Below, one piece after another: positions 1-5,965 of a stretch of DNA of 9,439 nucleotides. A model generated the notes under the pieces. The model saw only the letters and a list, made by a program, of their open reading frames with translations, was not told the DNA's origin and did not search any database. Position numbers and translations under genes: made by a program. Position 1 is the stretch's first letter; the number at the start of each line of letters is the position of its first letter. The DNA comes from an uncultured Clostridia bacterium (GTDB taxonomy: Bacteria > Bacillota > Clostridia > Oscillospirales > Ruminococcaceae), in the NCBI GenBank assembly GCA_947175045.1, contig CAMWLH010000057.1:1-9439 (forward strand), given 5' to 3'.

Positions 1-636
1 GAAAAAGCCTTTGAGCGCCTTGTGGGAACTATCCGCAGCGGCATGACCGAAAAGCAGGTGAGCGCTCTCCTGGAGTATTATATGATGGACTGCGGAGCTG
101 ACGGGATATCCTTTGATACCATTGCCGCTTCGGGAATAAATTCCTCCGTTCCACATGCCGTTCCCACGGATAAGGAGCTTAAGGAGGGTGAGTTCCTGAC
201 GCTGGACTTCGGGGCGCTTTACGACGGGTATCACTCCGATATGACGAGAACTCTCGCGGTAGGCAACGTTTCCGAGCAGATGGAGGAGGTCTACAACGCG
301 GTTTACAGCGCGAATATCGATGCTATGCAGGCAGTGCGCGCGGGCGTGGGCTGCAAGGTGGCGGACAGCGTGGCACGCAGCACCCTCAATGCATGGAGCG
401 GACTGGATAAGTACTTCAATCATGGTCTGGGTCACGGCGTGGGGCTTGAGATACATGAGGAGCCGCGGCTTTCCAAGAGCAGCGGGTCAACGCTCCGCGC
501 GGGCATGGTGGTGACTGTTGAGCCGGGAGCTTACATCAGCGGAAAGTACGGCGTTCGCATTGAGGATATGGTGGTCGTGACGGATAGCGGCTGTGATAAT
601 CTGGCAAATGTCACAAAAAACCTTATTCACATATGA
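1..636 (+). CDS. pepP: Xaa-Pro aminopeptidase (M24 family), 5'-truncated by window edge
   Basis: This is the C-terminal catalytic 'pita-bread' domain of an M24B metallopeptidase, which removes N-terminal residues preceding proline in cytosolic peptides. The frame is open from base 1, so the gene begins upstream; 211 residues are visible against roughly 350 for the family, and the N-terminal creatinase-like domain is off-window. Numbering from base 1, the five metal ligands are all present: D69 (in LDFG), D80 (in SDMTRT), H145 (in GLGHGVGLEIHEEP), E174 (in VEPG) and E188 (in IEDM). It should therefore be active with two divalent metals, usually Mn or Co. It lies directly upstream of efp, as in many Firmicutes, where a proline-specific peptidase and the proline-stall factor EF-P are neighbours. 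No convincing terminator separates them, but efp also has its own promoter. The exact substrate range within M24B cannot be read from this part. Confidence 0.93.
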   Translation, partial: EKAFERLVGTIRSGMTEKQVSALLEYYMMDCGADGISFDTIAASGINSSVPHAVPTDKELKEGEFLTLDFGALYDGYHSDMTRTLAVGNVSEQMEEVYNAVYSANIDAMQAVRAGVGCKVADSVARSTLNAWSGLDKYFNHGLGHGVGLEIHEEPRLSKSSGSTLRAGMVVTVEPGAYISGKYGVRIEDMVVVTDSGCDNLANVTKNLIHI

Positions 637-683
637 ATAATGCAATTCTTTTCAGCTTTTTTCAACTTTTTTATAAAAAGGGC

Positions 684-712
684 TTGAAAAAATCCGCGAT
701 ATAGGTTAAAAT
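684..712 (+). promoter_or_regulatory. Sigma-A-type promoter of efp
   Basis: A TTGAAA -35 box (684-689) and a TAAAAT -10 box (707-712) are separated by exactly 17 bp in AT-rich DNA just after the pepP stop. Transcription would start near 719, giving efp a leader of about 60 nt. This lets efp and the next gene be expressed independently of pepP. Confidence 0.75.
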
Positions 713-724
713 ATAAAAGTATGG

Positions 725-746
725 TGTCGGAGCACACGCTCTGACA
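725..746 (+). promoter_or_regulatory. 5'-leader hairpin of efp mRNA
   Basis: TGTCGGAGC (725-733) pairs with GCTCTGACA (738-746) around an ACAC loop, a 9-bp stem with one G-U pair. It would lie within a few nucleotides of the predicted 5' end of the efp transcript. It has no U-tract, so it is not a terminator. The likely role is 5'-end mRNA stabilisation or a protein-binding site; this role is inferred. Confidence 0.5.
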
Positions 747-777
747 TATGACAGGAAAAATAAATTGGAGGCATATT

Positions 778-1338
778 ATGATCACAGCAGGAGATTTCAG
801 AAACGGCGTAACCTTTGAGGAAGACGGCAACGTAATGCAGATCATCGAGTTCCAGCACGTTAAGCCCGGTAAAGGCGCGGCGTTCGTAAGGACTAAGGTG
901 AGAAACGTAATTACCGGCTCGGTGGTTGAAAAGACCTACAACCCTTCCGCGAAATTCCCTACCGCTTTTGTGGAGAGAAAGGATATGGAGTACACATACA
1001 GCGACGGAGAGTTGTACCATTTTATGGATCCCGAGAGCTACGAGGACGTTCCTGTAAACGCCTCCGATCTTGGTGATAATTTTAAGTTTGTCAAGGAGAA
1101 TATGATCTGCAAGGTGCTGTCCTATAAGGGCAAGGTTTTCGGCGTGGAGCCTCCCAACTTTGTAGAGCTTGAGATCACCCAGACAGATCCCGGCTTCGCG
1201 GGAAATACGGCTACAAACACGACTAAGCCTGCAACTCTCGAAACGGGCGCGGAGATTCGTGTGCCTCTGTTTATCAATGAGGGCGAGGTTATCCGTATTG
1301 ACACAAGAACCGGCGAGTATATGGAGCGCGTAAAGTAA
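778..1338 (+). CDS. efp: Translation elongation factor P
   Basis: EF-P binds ribosomes stalled on consecutive prolines, between the P and E sites, and promotes peptide-bond formation. The 186-residue length is typical. The protein shows the N-terminal KOW-like domain (about 1-63), with the tip loop [10 protein letters not shown] carrying K32. This matches the Bacillus-type loop, in which that lysine is modified with 5-aminopentanol; modification here is inferred. The two OB domains follow, and the C-terminal EF-P signature region is seen in [25 protein letters not shown] minus its last residues. The start was set at 778 because GGAGG (767-771) sits 6 nt upstream. An in-frame ATG at 748 has no such site and would add ten residues absent from the family. 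It has its own promoter and leader hairpin. The next gene starts 36 bp downstream with no terminator between, so the two are probably co-transcribed. Confidence 0.97.
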   Translation: MITAGDFRNGVTFEEDGNVMQIIEFQHVKPGKGAAFVRTKVRNVITGSVVEKTYNPSAKFPTAFVERKDMEYTYSDGELYHFMDPESYEDVPVNASDLGDNFKFVKENMICKVLSYKGKVFGVEPPNFVELEITQTDPGFAGNTATNTTKPATLETGAEIRVPLFINEGEVIRIDTRTGEYMERVK

Positions 1339-1374
1339 TTTGCGCGCCGCACATCGGGCAGAAAGGAAGTATAT

Positions 1375-1791
1375 ATGACTATCGGCGAAAAGGTATCTTA
1401 TATAAAGGGTCTTGCGGAGGGACTTAAGGTCGACGATTCCACAAACGAGGGCAAAATTCTCGGAGCGATCCTTGACGTTCTCGGCGATATTTCGGCGGAA
1501 CTTGACAATGTGGACGAGCACTTTGCGGAGATCGACGAGGAGCTGGACGACGTTGCGGAGGTAATGACGGATATTGAGGAGAGCGTAGCCGACCTTGAGG
1601 ACGAGGTTTTCGACTATGAGGACGAGGACGACGTGGACGATTTCGACGAGCTTGACGAGATGTATGAAACCACCTGCCCCAACTGCGAGAATACCATTAG
1701 GTTTGATTACGAGCAGGCGGCTCTCGGCGGTATGGATTGTCCCAACTGCGGTCAGCACCTTGAATTTGAGCTTGAGGACGATGATGAATAA
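1375..1791 (+). CDS. CD1247-like acidic zinc-ribbon protein
   Basis: This small cytosolic protein of 138 residues resembles the clostridial family named after C. difficile CD1247; its biochemical function is unknown to me. The N-terminal part (about 1-36, MTIGEKVSYIKGLAEGLKVD and on) is predicted helical. Residues about 37-97 form a long, very acidic, probably coiled segment rich in Asp and Glu. A C-terminal zinc ribbon follows, with CPNC knuckles at C101/C104 and C122/C125 spaced by a short GG-containing loop, and the tail is again acidic. The start is supported by an AGGA-type site (1364-1367) 7 nt upstream. It follows efp by 36 bp, so a link to translation or nucleic-acid handling is plausible by context only. 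The acidic body makes direct nucleic-acid binding outside the ribbon unlikely. Confidence 0.85.
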   Translation: MTIGEKVSYIKGLAEGLKVDDSTNEGKILGAILDVLGDISAELDNVDEHFAEIDEELDDVAEVMTDIEESVADLEDEVFDYEDEDDVDDFDELDEMYETTCPNCENTIRFDYEQAALGGMDCPNCGQHLEFELEDDDE

Positions 1792-1817
1792 CCTGTCCTC
1801 AACAAAATAGGATATTT

Positions 1818-1841
1818 CCGCGTCCTATCGGGCGCGGTTTT
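1818..1841 (+). terminator. Terminator-like hairpin before hisC, with a competing alternative fold
   Basis: CCGCGTCC (1818-1825) pairs with GGGCGCGG (1830-1837) around a TATC loop, an 8-bp stem with one G-U pair, followed by TTTTCC. This is a short-tailed intrinsic terminator for the efp/CD1247-like transcript. A second, weaker stem, ATAGGA (1807-1812) with TCCTAT (1823-1828), uses part of the same strand and cannot form with the full terminator. The hisC ribosome-binding site starts at 1847, and no promoter fits between the hairpin and hisC, so some read-through or attenuation is likely. Confidence 0.6.
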
Positions 1842-1859
1842 CCAATAAGGAGCATAATT

Positions 1860-2909
1860 ATGAGCTGGAAAGATAATCTGATAAAAATACAGCCCTACAC
1901 GGCGGGGGAGCAGCCGAACAAGACGGATTTCATAAAGCTGAACGCCAATGAAAATCCCTACCCGCCCTCTCCGCGGGTGCTAAAGGCGATAAGGGAGTTC
2001 AACGGGGAGAGCCTGAAGAAATACCCCAACGCGGACGCGGCTCCGTTGGCGGCGGCGTTGGCGAAGCGCTTCGGGCTGGAGCGTGAGAACGTGTTTGTGG
2101 GAAACGGCTCCGACGACGTTCTGGCGCTTTGCTTCCGCGCGTTTTTCAACTCGGGCAAGCCGGTGCTCTACCCCGATATTACATATTCGTTCTATCCCGT
2201 GTGGTGCGAGATGCTGAGGATACCCTATGAGACCGTTCCCGTTGACGGGAGCTTCAATATCGACTCCGCTGATTATCGCCGTCCAAACGGCGGCGTAGTC
2301 ATCGCGAATCCGAACGCGCCTACCTCCATAGGCAGGGAGCTTGACTTTATCCGCGATATTCTCCATCACAACCGCGAGAGCGTGGTGATAGTTGATGAGG
2401 CCTATGTGGATTTCGGCGGGACGAGCGCTATTCCGCTGCTTAAGGAGTACGAGAACCTGGTAATAACGCAGACCTTCTCAAAGAGCCGATCTATGGCGGG
2501 AATGAGGATAGGCTGCGCGTTGGGGAACAAGGAGATCATTTCCGCGCTTTTCGCCGCAAAGGACAGCTACAATTCCTACCCGATGGACAGCGTGGCGATA
2601 GCCGCGGGAGTGGCTTCGGTGGAGGACGAGGAGTATTTCGCGCAGACCGTCTCGCGGGTAATAGCCTCGCGGGAGCGGCTCTCCGAGGAGCTTCGCGCAT
2701 TGGGCTTTGAGCTGCCCGACAGCTCGGCGAATTTCGTTTTCGCGGAGCACCCGAAGCGCTCCGCAAGGGAGATATGCGAGTATCTTAAAACAAGGGATAT
2801 TTATGTACGGTACTTCTCAAAGCCGAGGATAGACAACCGCCTGCGCATAACTGTGGGCACGGAGCAGGAGATCGACGCTCTGTTGGGGGCGCTGAACAAT
2901 TTTTTATAA
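1860..2909 (+). CDS. hisC: Histidinol-phosphate aminotransferase (fold-type I PLP enzyme)
   Basis: HisC moves an amino group from glutamate to imidazole-acetol phosphate, the transamination step of histidine synthesis. In Firmicutes it often also serves phenylalanine and tyrosine synthesis. The 349 residues match the family length. Visible landmarks are the substrate/arm motif LNANENPYPPSP (27-38), NPNAPT (150-155) with the PLP-ring Asn, D179 and Y182 of VDEAYVDF, the Schiff-base lysine K208 in TFSKSRSMAGMRIG, the phosphate-binding R216, and the carboxylate-binding R329 in RLRITVGT. AAGGAG (1847-1852) lies 7 nt before the ATG. It stands alone here, with no other his genes in the window, so a broader aromatic aminotransferase role is possible. 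The related CobD-type decarboxylases share this fold, but nothing cobalamin-related is nearby. No clear hairpin terminator follows. Confidence 0.88.
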   Translation: MSWKDNLIKIQPYTAGEQPNKTDFIKLNANENPYPPSPRVLKAIREFNGESLKKYPNADAAPLAAALAKRFGLERENVFVGNGSDDVLALCFRAFFNSGKPVLYPDITYSFYPVWCEMLRIPYETVPVDGSFNIDSADYRRPNGGVVIANPNAPTSIGRELDFIRDILHHNRESVVIVDEAYVDFGGTSAIPLLKEYENLVITQTFSKSRSMAGMRIGCALGNKEIISALFAAKDSYNSYPMDSVAIAAGVASVEDEEYFAQTVSRVIASRERLSEELRALGFELPDSSANFVFAEHPKRSAREICEYLKTRDIYVRYFSKPRIDNRLRITVGTEQEIDALLGALNNFL

Positions 2910-2962
2910 TTATTTTTGTCGGATAGACATTCACGATATGTCATATTTCTTTTGCATCACTT

Positions 2963-2968
2963 TATAAT
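2963..2968 (+). promoter_or_regulatory. Possible -10 box for the lipoprotein gene
   Basis: A perfect TATAAT lies 70 bp before the lipoprotein start, within the AT-rich gap 2910-3037. No good -35 box is found at 16-18 bp upstream. A short GACAT/ATGTC inverted repeat (2926-2930 and 2938-2942) reaches into where the -35 would be. Nothing else stands out in this gap except the AAGGAG ribosome-binding site at 3024-3029. Confidence 0.3.
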
Positions 2969-3037
2969 TATCTTAGGGGAGTAAAAAGTCCCAAACGATT
3001 CTATTAAACTTTTCGGTAAATTTAAGGAGAAAAAATT

Positions 3038-4900
3038 ATGAAACACATCAGAGCTATTTTTGCCGCCGCTTTGGCGCTGTCTTTATGCGGCTGCGCACAG
3101 TCAACAAGCGAATCAGCACAGAATGAACACGGTACCCTTGAAGCTGTGCGGCTGTCCGATGAACAGTCGGAGCCGGAGATCGTCCGTCCCTCTCTTGAGG
3201 ACAGCATAGTTGCTTCAGTGTCCATCGCTGAGGAGACCGACGATACACGGCTTGCGGTGGATTTTATTTATGATTTTTACGATACCCTTGCTTTCCATGA
3301 CGAAAGCGCTCTTGATCTCGACAAATATTTCGACGACGGCGAGCTGAAAGAGCAAATGGCGGAATGCAAAAAATCTTTGCTGAATAAAACGACGTTTTAC
3401 GAAAAGGAAAATTTCGCGATAGATTACGCGGCGGCAGTTTCCGACAAGACGATGGACGGAGTACATCATATAACCGTGGCGTATGCCTATCAATACCGTC
3501 AGCCGTCGGGATTGCAGACCGGGGAGAATTGGTCGGGCAGCGAAATGGGCGCGCCTTTCGCGATAAGGGACGGGAAAATCGTTAATCTGGCGGTGGACGA
3601 ATTTTTTGCTCCGCTCCCGTCCGATGAGAACATTCCCGAGGTGCAGGTCGTCACCTCGCATATAACGGCAGTCCGGAACAACACCTTTGAGCTTGACGGA
3701 GTTACCTATGCGCCCGATACCGATAGGTGCGATATCGTTATAGAGGACGGAGGATTTATAAAGCTGCTCACCCCCGGGGGTCCGGCGGAGCCCGCCGATT
3801 ATGAGGGAGAGCCTAACCAAGCCGTTGAGGCGGTAAAGGAAATTTTCACGCTGGAAAAGCTCGGCAATACGGGACGTATCGAGGCGGACGGCGTGACCTA
3901 TGACGACGCTTTGCTGTACCGTTTCGGTGAAAAGCTGCTGCTTGTTGGAGATACCACACCGCCGACTGGTTTTGATAACGGTCTTGTGAGCTATCATACC
4001 GCGCTGATCTTTGCTCCTGTGCCATATAAACCGTTCGACGGCAAGGATATTTCGCGGATAAATATCCATTGTATGTTTGATAAGTACGACCCCGTGGAGC
4101 TTTCGGCGGAGGATACGGAAACGCTCTCGGAAATGCTCGGACGGGTGGAGCTCGTTGGTGAGAAAATGGACGCGCCAAAGCTGATACCGTACAGCGGAAA
4201 CTCCCCCGCGAGATTTACGGTTTTTTTTGAGGACGGAGAAAAGGTGGGCTTTGCCGCGGAAAGCGGCATAGGCTATCCCGATGGGACGGACGGCGGGGCT
4301 TACATATTAAATGGCGATTATTACGCGGTCGACAGGGAGACCGCAAGCGAGATAACCCGTTTCTATCACGACGTTCTGCTTGATAAGTATATACCGGAAT
4401 ATCGCGCGTCTTATGTGTCCGACCCGCGCGATTTGGAAAGCGCCGACAGCATGGAAACGGACAACGCGTTTATGCCGTTTGTGAAAACGAGCGCGGCGGA
4501 ATATACATATATTGAGCTCGCGCTTAAAGGAATTGACGCGATGAACCGGGACGGCACGCCGAGAGAGCCCGCGCGGCTGTCTGACGAGGACGCGGAGGCG
4601 CTGTTTGAGCTGCTGAGGCAGATAAGTATTGACGCGCCCCCGATAAACGGGCATACATGGGAGATCGCTCCCGACGGAGGTTATGGAACAACACTTAATG
4701 TGTGCCGCAGGCTCAGCGATTATGACGATTATGTGAATACGGTTACGGTAATCATCTACATGGGGCGGGTATATCTCAATTCCATGGCTTTTCCGATAGA
4801 CGTTGAGCTGTCCTCGCAGATCAGCGAACTCTATAATGAGCTGTATATAAAGTATTACCCCGACCTTGCCGCAACATGGGACACCATGATAACCGAATAA
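3038..4900 (+). CDS. Large lipoprotein of unknown function with two C-terminal repeat modules
   Basis: I do not recognise the family. The protein has 620 residues and begins with a lipoprotein signal: MKHIR, a hydrophobic stretch, and LCGC ending at the lipidated C19. The Cys at -2 is uncommon, but the rest fits. It should be anchored to the outer face of the membrane. After a polar Ser/Glu-rich linker (20-60), residues about 65-195 look like one globular alpha+beta domain, possibly NTF2-like (inference only). A DGVTY motif occurs twice in the middle. Residues about 339-451 and 488-607 are diverged copies of one module: each has an L-S-x-E/D-D-x-E helix, a DG turn, strands with Y-x-N, and a closing helix ending in KY. 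AAGGAG (3024-3029) is 8 nt before the ATG. It ends at a strong hairpin, so it appears monocistronic. Confidence 0.8.
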   Translation: MKHIRAIFAAALALSLCGCAQSTSESAQNEHGTLEAVRLSDEQSEPEIVRPSLEDSIVASVSIAEETDDTRLAVDFIYDFYDTLAFHDESALDLDKYFDDGELKEQMAECKKSLLNKTTFYEKENFAIDYAAAVSDKTMDGVHHITVAYAYQYRQPSGLQTGENWSGSEMGAPFAIRDGKIVNLAVDEFFAPLPSDENIPEVQVVTSHITAVRNNTFELDGVTYAPDTDRCDIVIEDGGFIKLLTPGGPAEPADYEGEPNQAVEAVKEIFTLEKLGNTGRIEADGVTYDDALLYRFGEKLLLVGDTTPPTGFDNGLVSYHTALIFAPVPYKPFDGKDISRINIHCMFDKYDPVELSAEDTETLSEMLGRVELVGEKMDAPKLIPYSGNSPARFTVFFEDGEKVGFAAESGIGYPDGTDGGAYILNGDYYAVDRETASEITRFYHDVLLDKYIPEYRASYVSDPRDLESADSMETDNAFMPFVKTSAAEYTYIELALKGIDAMNRDGTPREPARLSDEDAEALFELLRQISIDAPPINGHTWEIAPDGGYGTTLNVCRRLSDYDDYVNTVTVIIYMGRVYLNSMAFPIDVELSSQISELYNELYIKYYPDLAATWDTMITE

Positions 4901-4915
4901 TAGAAATAAACAAGT

Positions 4916-4945
4916 TATCCCCCGCGGCATAAGCGGGGGATATAT
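4916..4945 (+). terminator. Intrinsic terminator after the lipoprotein gene
   Basis: TATCCCCCGC (4916-4925) pairs perfectly with GCGGGGGATA (4933-4942) around a 7-nt loop, 16 nt after the stop codon. The downstream tract (TATTTATG) is only moderately T-rich, but the GC-rich stem is strong. It separates the lipoprotein gene from the iron-uptake cluster. Confidence 0.8.
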
Positions 4946-5041
4946 TTATGCAAAATCAATAAATATCCGCTAATTAACCACAATGTATAGAGGAAAAATC
5001 GCCAAAATAATTCCGTGAAAGGCAAAAAAGCAAAAAAGCTA

Positions 5042-5070
5042 TTGACATCGGAGGGAAAATGTAGTATTAT
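5042..5070 (+). promoter_or_regulatory. Main promoter of the feo cluster
   Basis: A perfect TTGACA -35 box (5042-5047) and a TATTAT -10 box (5065-5070) are 17 bp apart. Transcription would start near 5077, directly beside the first operator dyad (5079-5094), giving a leader of about 105 nt to feoA1. The stretch 4946-5041 before it is AT-rich and shows nothing else. Confidence 0.88.
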
Positions 5071-5078
5071 ATACATTG

Positions 5079-5094
5079 GTTAGCAAGGGCTAAC
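5079..5094. promoter_or_regulatory. Operator dyad 1 (feo), metal-repressor type
   Basis: GTTAGC-AAGG-GCTAAC is a perfect 6-bp inverted repeat with a 4-bp centre, starting 8 nt after the -10 box and covering the start site. It is the only one of the four copies with a fully symmetric half-site. The TTAG/CTAA arms recall DtxR/IdeR-family iron boxes, though the classic box has closer arms; the regulator's identity is inferred. Confidence 0.75.
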
Positions 5095-5112
5095 TTAATT
5101 TAACGGCTATAT

Positions 5113-5128
5113 GTTAGATTAAGCTAAC
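5113..5128. promoter_or_regulatory. Operator dyad 2 (feo)
   Basis: GTTAGA-TTAA-GCTAAC has the same 16-bp layout, with one mismatch in the left arm. Its centre is 34 bp from that of dyad 1, about three helical turns, inside the feoA1 leader. It may allow cooperative binding with dyad 1. Confidence 0.68.
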
Positions 5129-5181
5129 TAAAAGATAATGGCTGACTGCACAAGAAATTTTTTTGAAATCGGGAGGGCGTA

Positions 5182-5394
5182 ATGATGCCGCTTACAATGG
5201 CAGGTACGGGGGAAGAGCTGATGATAAGAAAAGTCGGCGGGAGCCCCGAAACGCGCAAGTTTCTGGAGAGTCTGGGATTTGTCACGGGCGGTACGGTGAC
5301 TATCGTCAATGAGATCGGCGGGAACGTTATAGTTAATGTAAAGGAGTCACGCGTGGCTGTTTCAAGGGAAATGGCTATGAAAATTATGGTTTAG
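5182..5394 (+). CDS. feoA: FeoA-family protein, first copy
   Basis: FeoA proteins are small SH3-like cytosolic proteins that act with FeoB in ferrous-iron import, probably by touching its G-domain or membrane core. The 70 residues show the family pattern: an N-terminal PLTMAGTGEE strand, the helix RKFLESLGF, a G-T-V-T-I strand, and a final strand ending in MKIMV. The PLGDP turn seen in the second copy is missing and replaced by a short GGN turn, so the two copies are not equivalent. GGAGG (5172-5176) precedes two adjacent ATG codons, 5 nt before the one at 5182 and 8 nt before the one at 5185; either could start the protein. It is the first gene after the feo promoter and dyads 1-2. Confidence 0.9.
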   Translation: MMPLTMAGTGEELMIRKVGGSPETRKFLESLGFVTGGTVTIVNEIGGNVIVNVKESRVAVSREMAMKIMV

Positions 5395-5419
5395 ACCGAA
5401 TGCTATGTTTGCGGAAGCA

Positions 5420-5575
5420 GTGTAGTTTGAGCAGAAAAGCAACGCAGCAGAGAGCAACGCAAGGCTCACGCAGAAAAGAGACGCTTGAAAAGAGCGACAA
5501 AAAGCTCGCGCATCAAAGTTTTTCGCAAGCGCGCGTGAAAGCGCAACGAAACGCAGCAAAGTGCAGTGGAGTGTG
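5420..5575 (+). repeat. Low-complexity, repeat-like spacer between the two feoA genes
   Basis: The 253-bp gap 5395-5647 is unlike the other gaps: purine-rich on the + strand and built of short recurring words. GCAGAAAAG occurs at 5431 and 5470, GCAACGCA at 5439 and 5454, AACGCAGCA at 5441 and 5550, and GCGCAACG at 5541. It could be a dispersed intergenic element. A 61-codon frame (5400-5585) runs through it, but it has no ribosome-binding site and a composition that reflects the repeats, so I do not call it a gene. Confidence 0.4.
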
Positions 5576-5647
5576 GGTGCTTTAACGCGCAGGTTTGACT
5601 TGCAAGCCTTCGCGGCGCGAAAAATTTATTTAAATAGGAGGTATTAT

Positions 5648-5866
5648 ATGGCTACATTAAAGGACGCTAAGATCGGGCAGACCGTCACGGTGAAGAAGCT
5701 GACGGGCGAGGGCGCGGTCAAGCGCAGGATCATGGATATGGGTATCACAAAGGGCACCGATATATATATTCGCAAGGTGGCTCCGCTGGGAGACCCGATA
5801 GAGGTCACGGTTCGCGGCTACGAGCTGTCGCTCCGCAAGGCGGACGCTGAAATGGTGGAGGTATGA
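5648..5866 (+). CDS. feoA: FeoA-family protein, second copy
   Basis: This is a canonical FeoA of 72 residues. It shows KRRIMDMGITKGTDIYI, the conserved APLGDPIEVTVRGY turn and strand, and the LRKADAEMVEV end. It is expected to bind FeoB on the cytosolic side and support Fe(II) transport. The start is set at 5648 because AGGAGG (5636-5641) lies 6 nt upstream; a longer frame opens at 5561 but its extra 29 residues come from the repeat-like spacer and do not look like FeoA. It precedes feoB by 99 bp, a gap that holds a second promoter candidate and two operator dyads. The presence of two unlike FeoA copies before one FeoB is common in Clostridia and may reflect separate roles. Confidence 0.94.
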   Translation: MATLKDAKIGQTVTVKKLTGEGAVKRRIMDMGITKGTDIYIRKVAPLGDPIEVTVRGYELSLRKADAEMVEV

Positions 5867-5892
5867 CAGGTCCGCGGCGGAAATTTTAACAG

Positions 5893-5898
5893 TATAAT
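5893..5898 (+). promoter_or_regulatory. Internal promoter candidate before feoB (-10 box)
   Basis: A perfect TATAAT sits 8 nt before dyad 3, exactly the spacing between the main feo -10 box and dyad 1. No good -35 is present at 16-18 bp; ATGACA (5863-5868) is close to consensus but 24 bp away. The repeated geometry, rather than the -35, is the argument for a real promoter. Confidence 0.5.
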
Positions 5899-5906
5899 AC
5901 GCTTAA

Positions 5907-5922
5907 GTTAGATCTAGCTAAC
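5907..5922. promoter_or_regulatory. Operator dyad 3 (feoB)
   Basis: GTTAGA-TCTA-GCTAAC matches dyad 2 apart from the central four bases. It would cover the start site of the internal feoB promoter. Confidence 0.7.
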
Positions 5923-5929
5923 ATAATGG

Positions 5930-5945
5930 GTTAGAAAAAGCTAAC
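5930..5945. promoter_or_regulatory. Operator dyad 4 (feoB), also an mRNA hairpin beside the ribosome-binding site
   Basis: GTTAGA-AAAA-GCTAAC has centre 23 bp from dyad 3, about two helical turns. The arms extend to TGGGTTAG/CTAACCCA (5927-5948), so the RNA can fold into an 8-bp hairpin ending only a few bases before the feoB ribosome-binding site (5952-5958). Confidence 0.7.
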
Positions 5946-5965
5946 CCACAGAAAGGAGAAAGGCA

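Noticed and set aside
661..688. AT-only inverted repeat (TTCAA...TTGAA) after pepP as a terminator
   Set aside because: The stem has almost no GC pairs, no T-tract follows it, and it overlaps the efp -35 box. Too weak to call.
748..777. Earlier ATG as the efp start
   Set aside because: The extra ten residues contain the GGAGG ribosome-binding site of the start at 778, and EF-P proteins begin at the later position.
706..1758. A 350-codon open frame on the - strand, opposite efp and the zinc-ribbon gene
   Set aside because: It covers two well-supported + strand genes and ends inside the efp promoter region. The acidic GAC/GAG-rich genes naturally lack stops on the other strand.
5071..5181. 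Metal-sensing riboswitch in the feoA1 leader
   Set aside because: The leader is short, AT-rich and explained by two operator dyads. No multi-stem core such as that of NiCo or Mn riboswitches could be drawn.
5400..5585. A 61-codon + strand frame between the feoA genes
   Set aside because: No ribosome-binding site, and its Lys/Arg/Gln-rich composition follows from the repeated DNA words. Treated as a repeat-like spacer.
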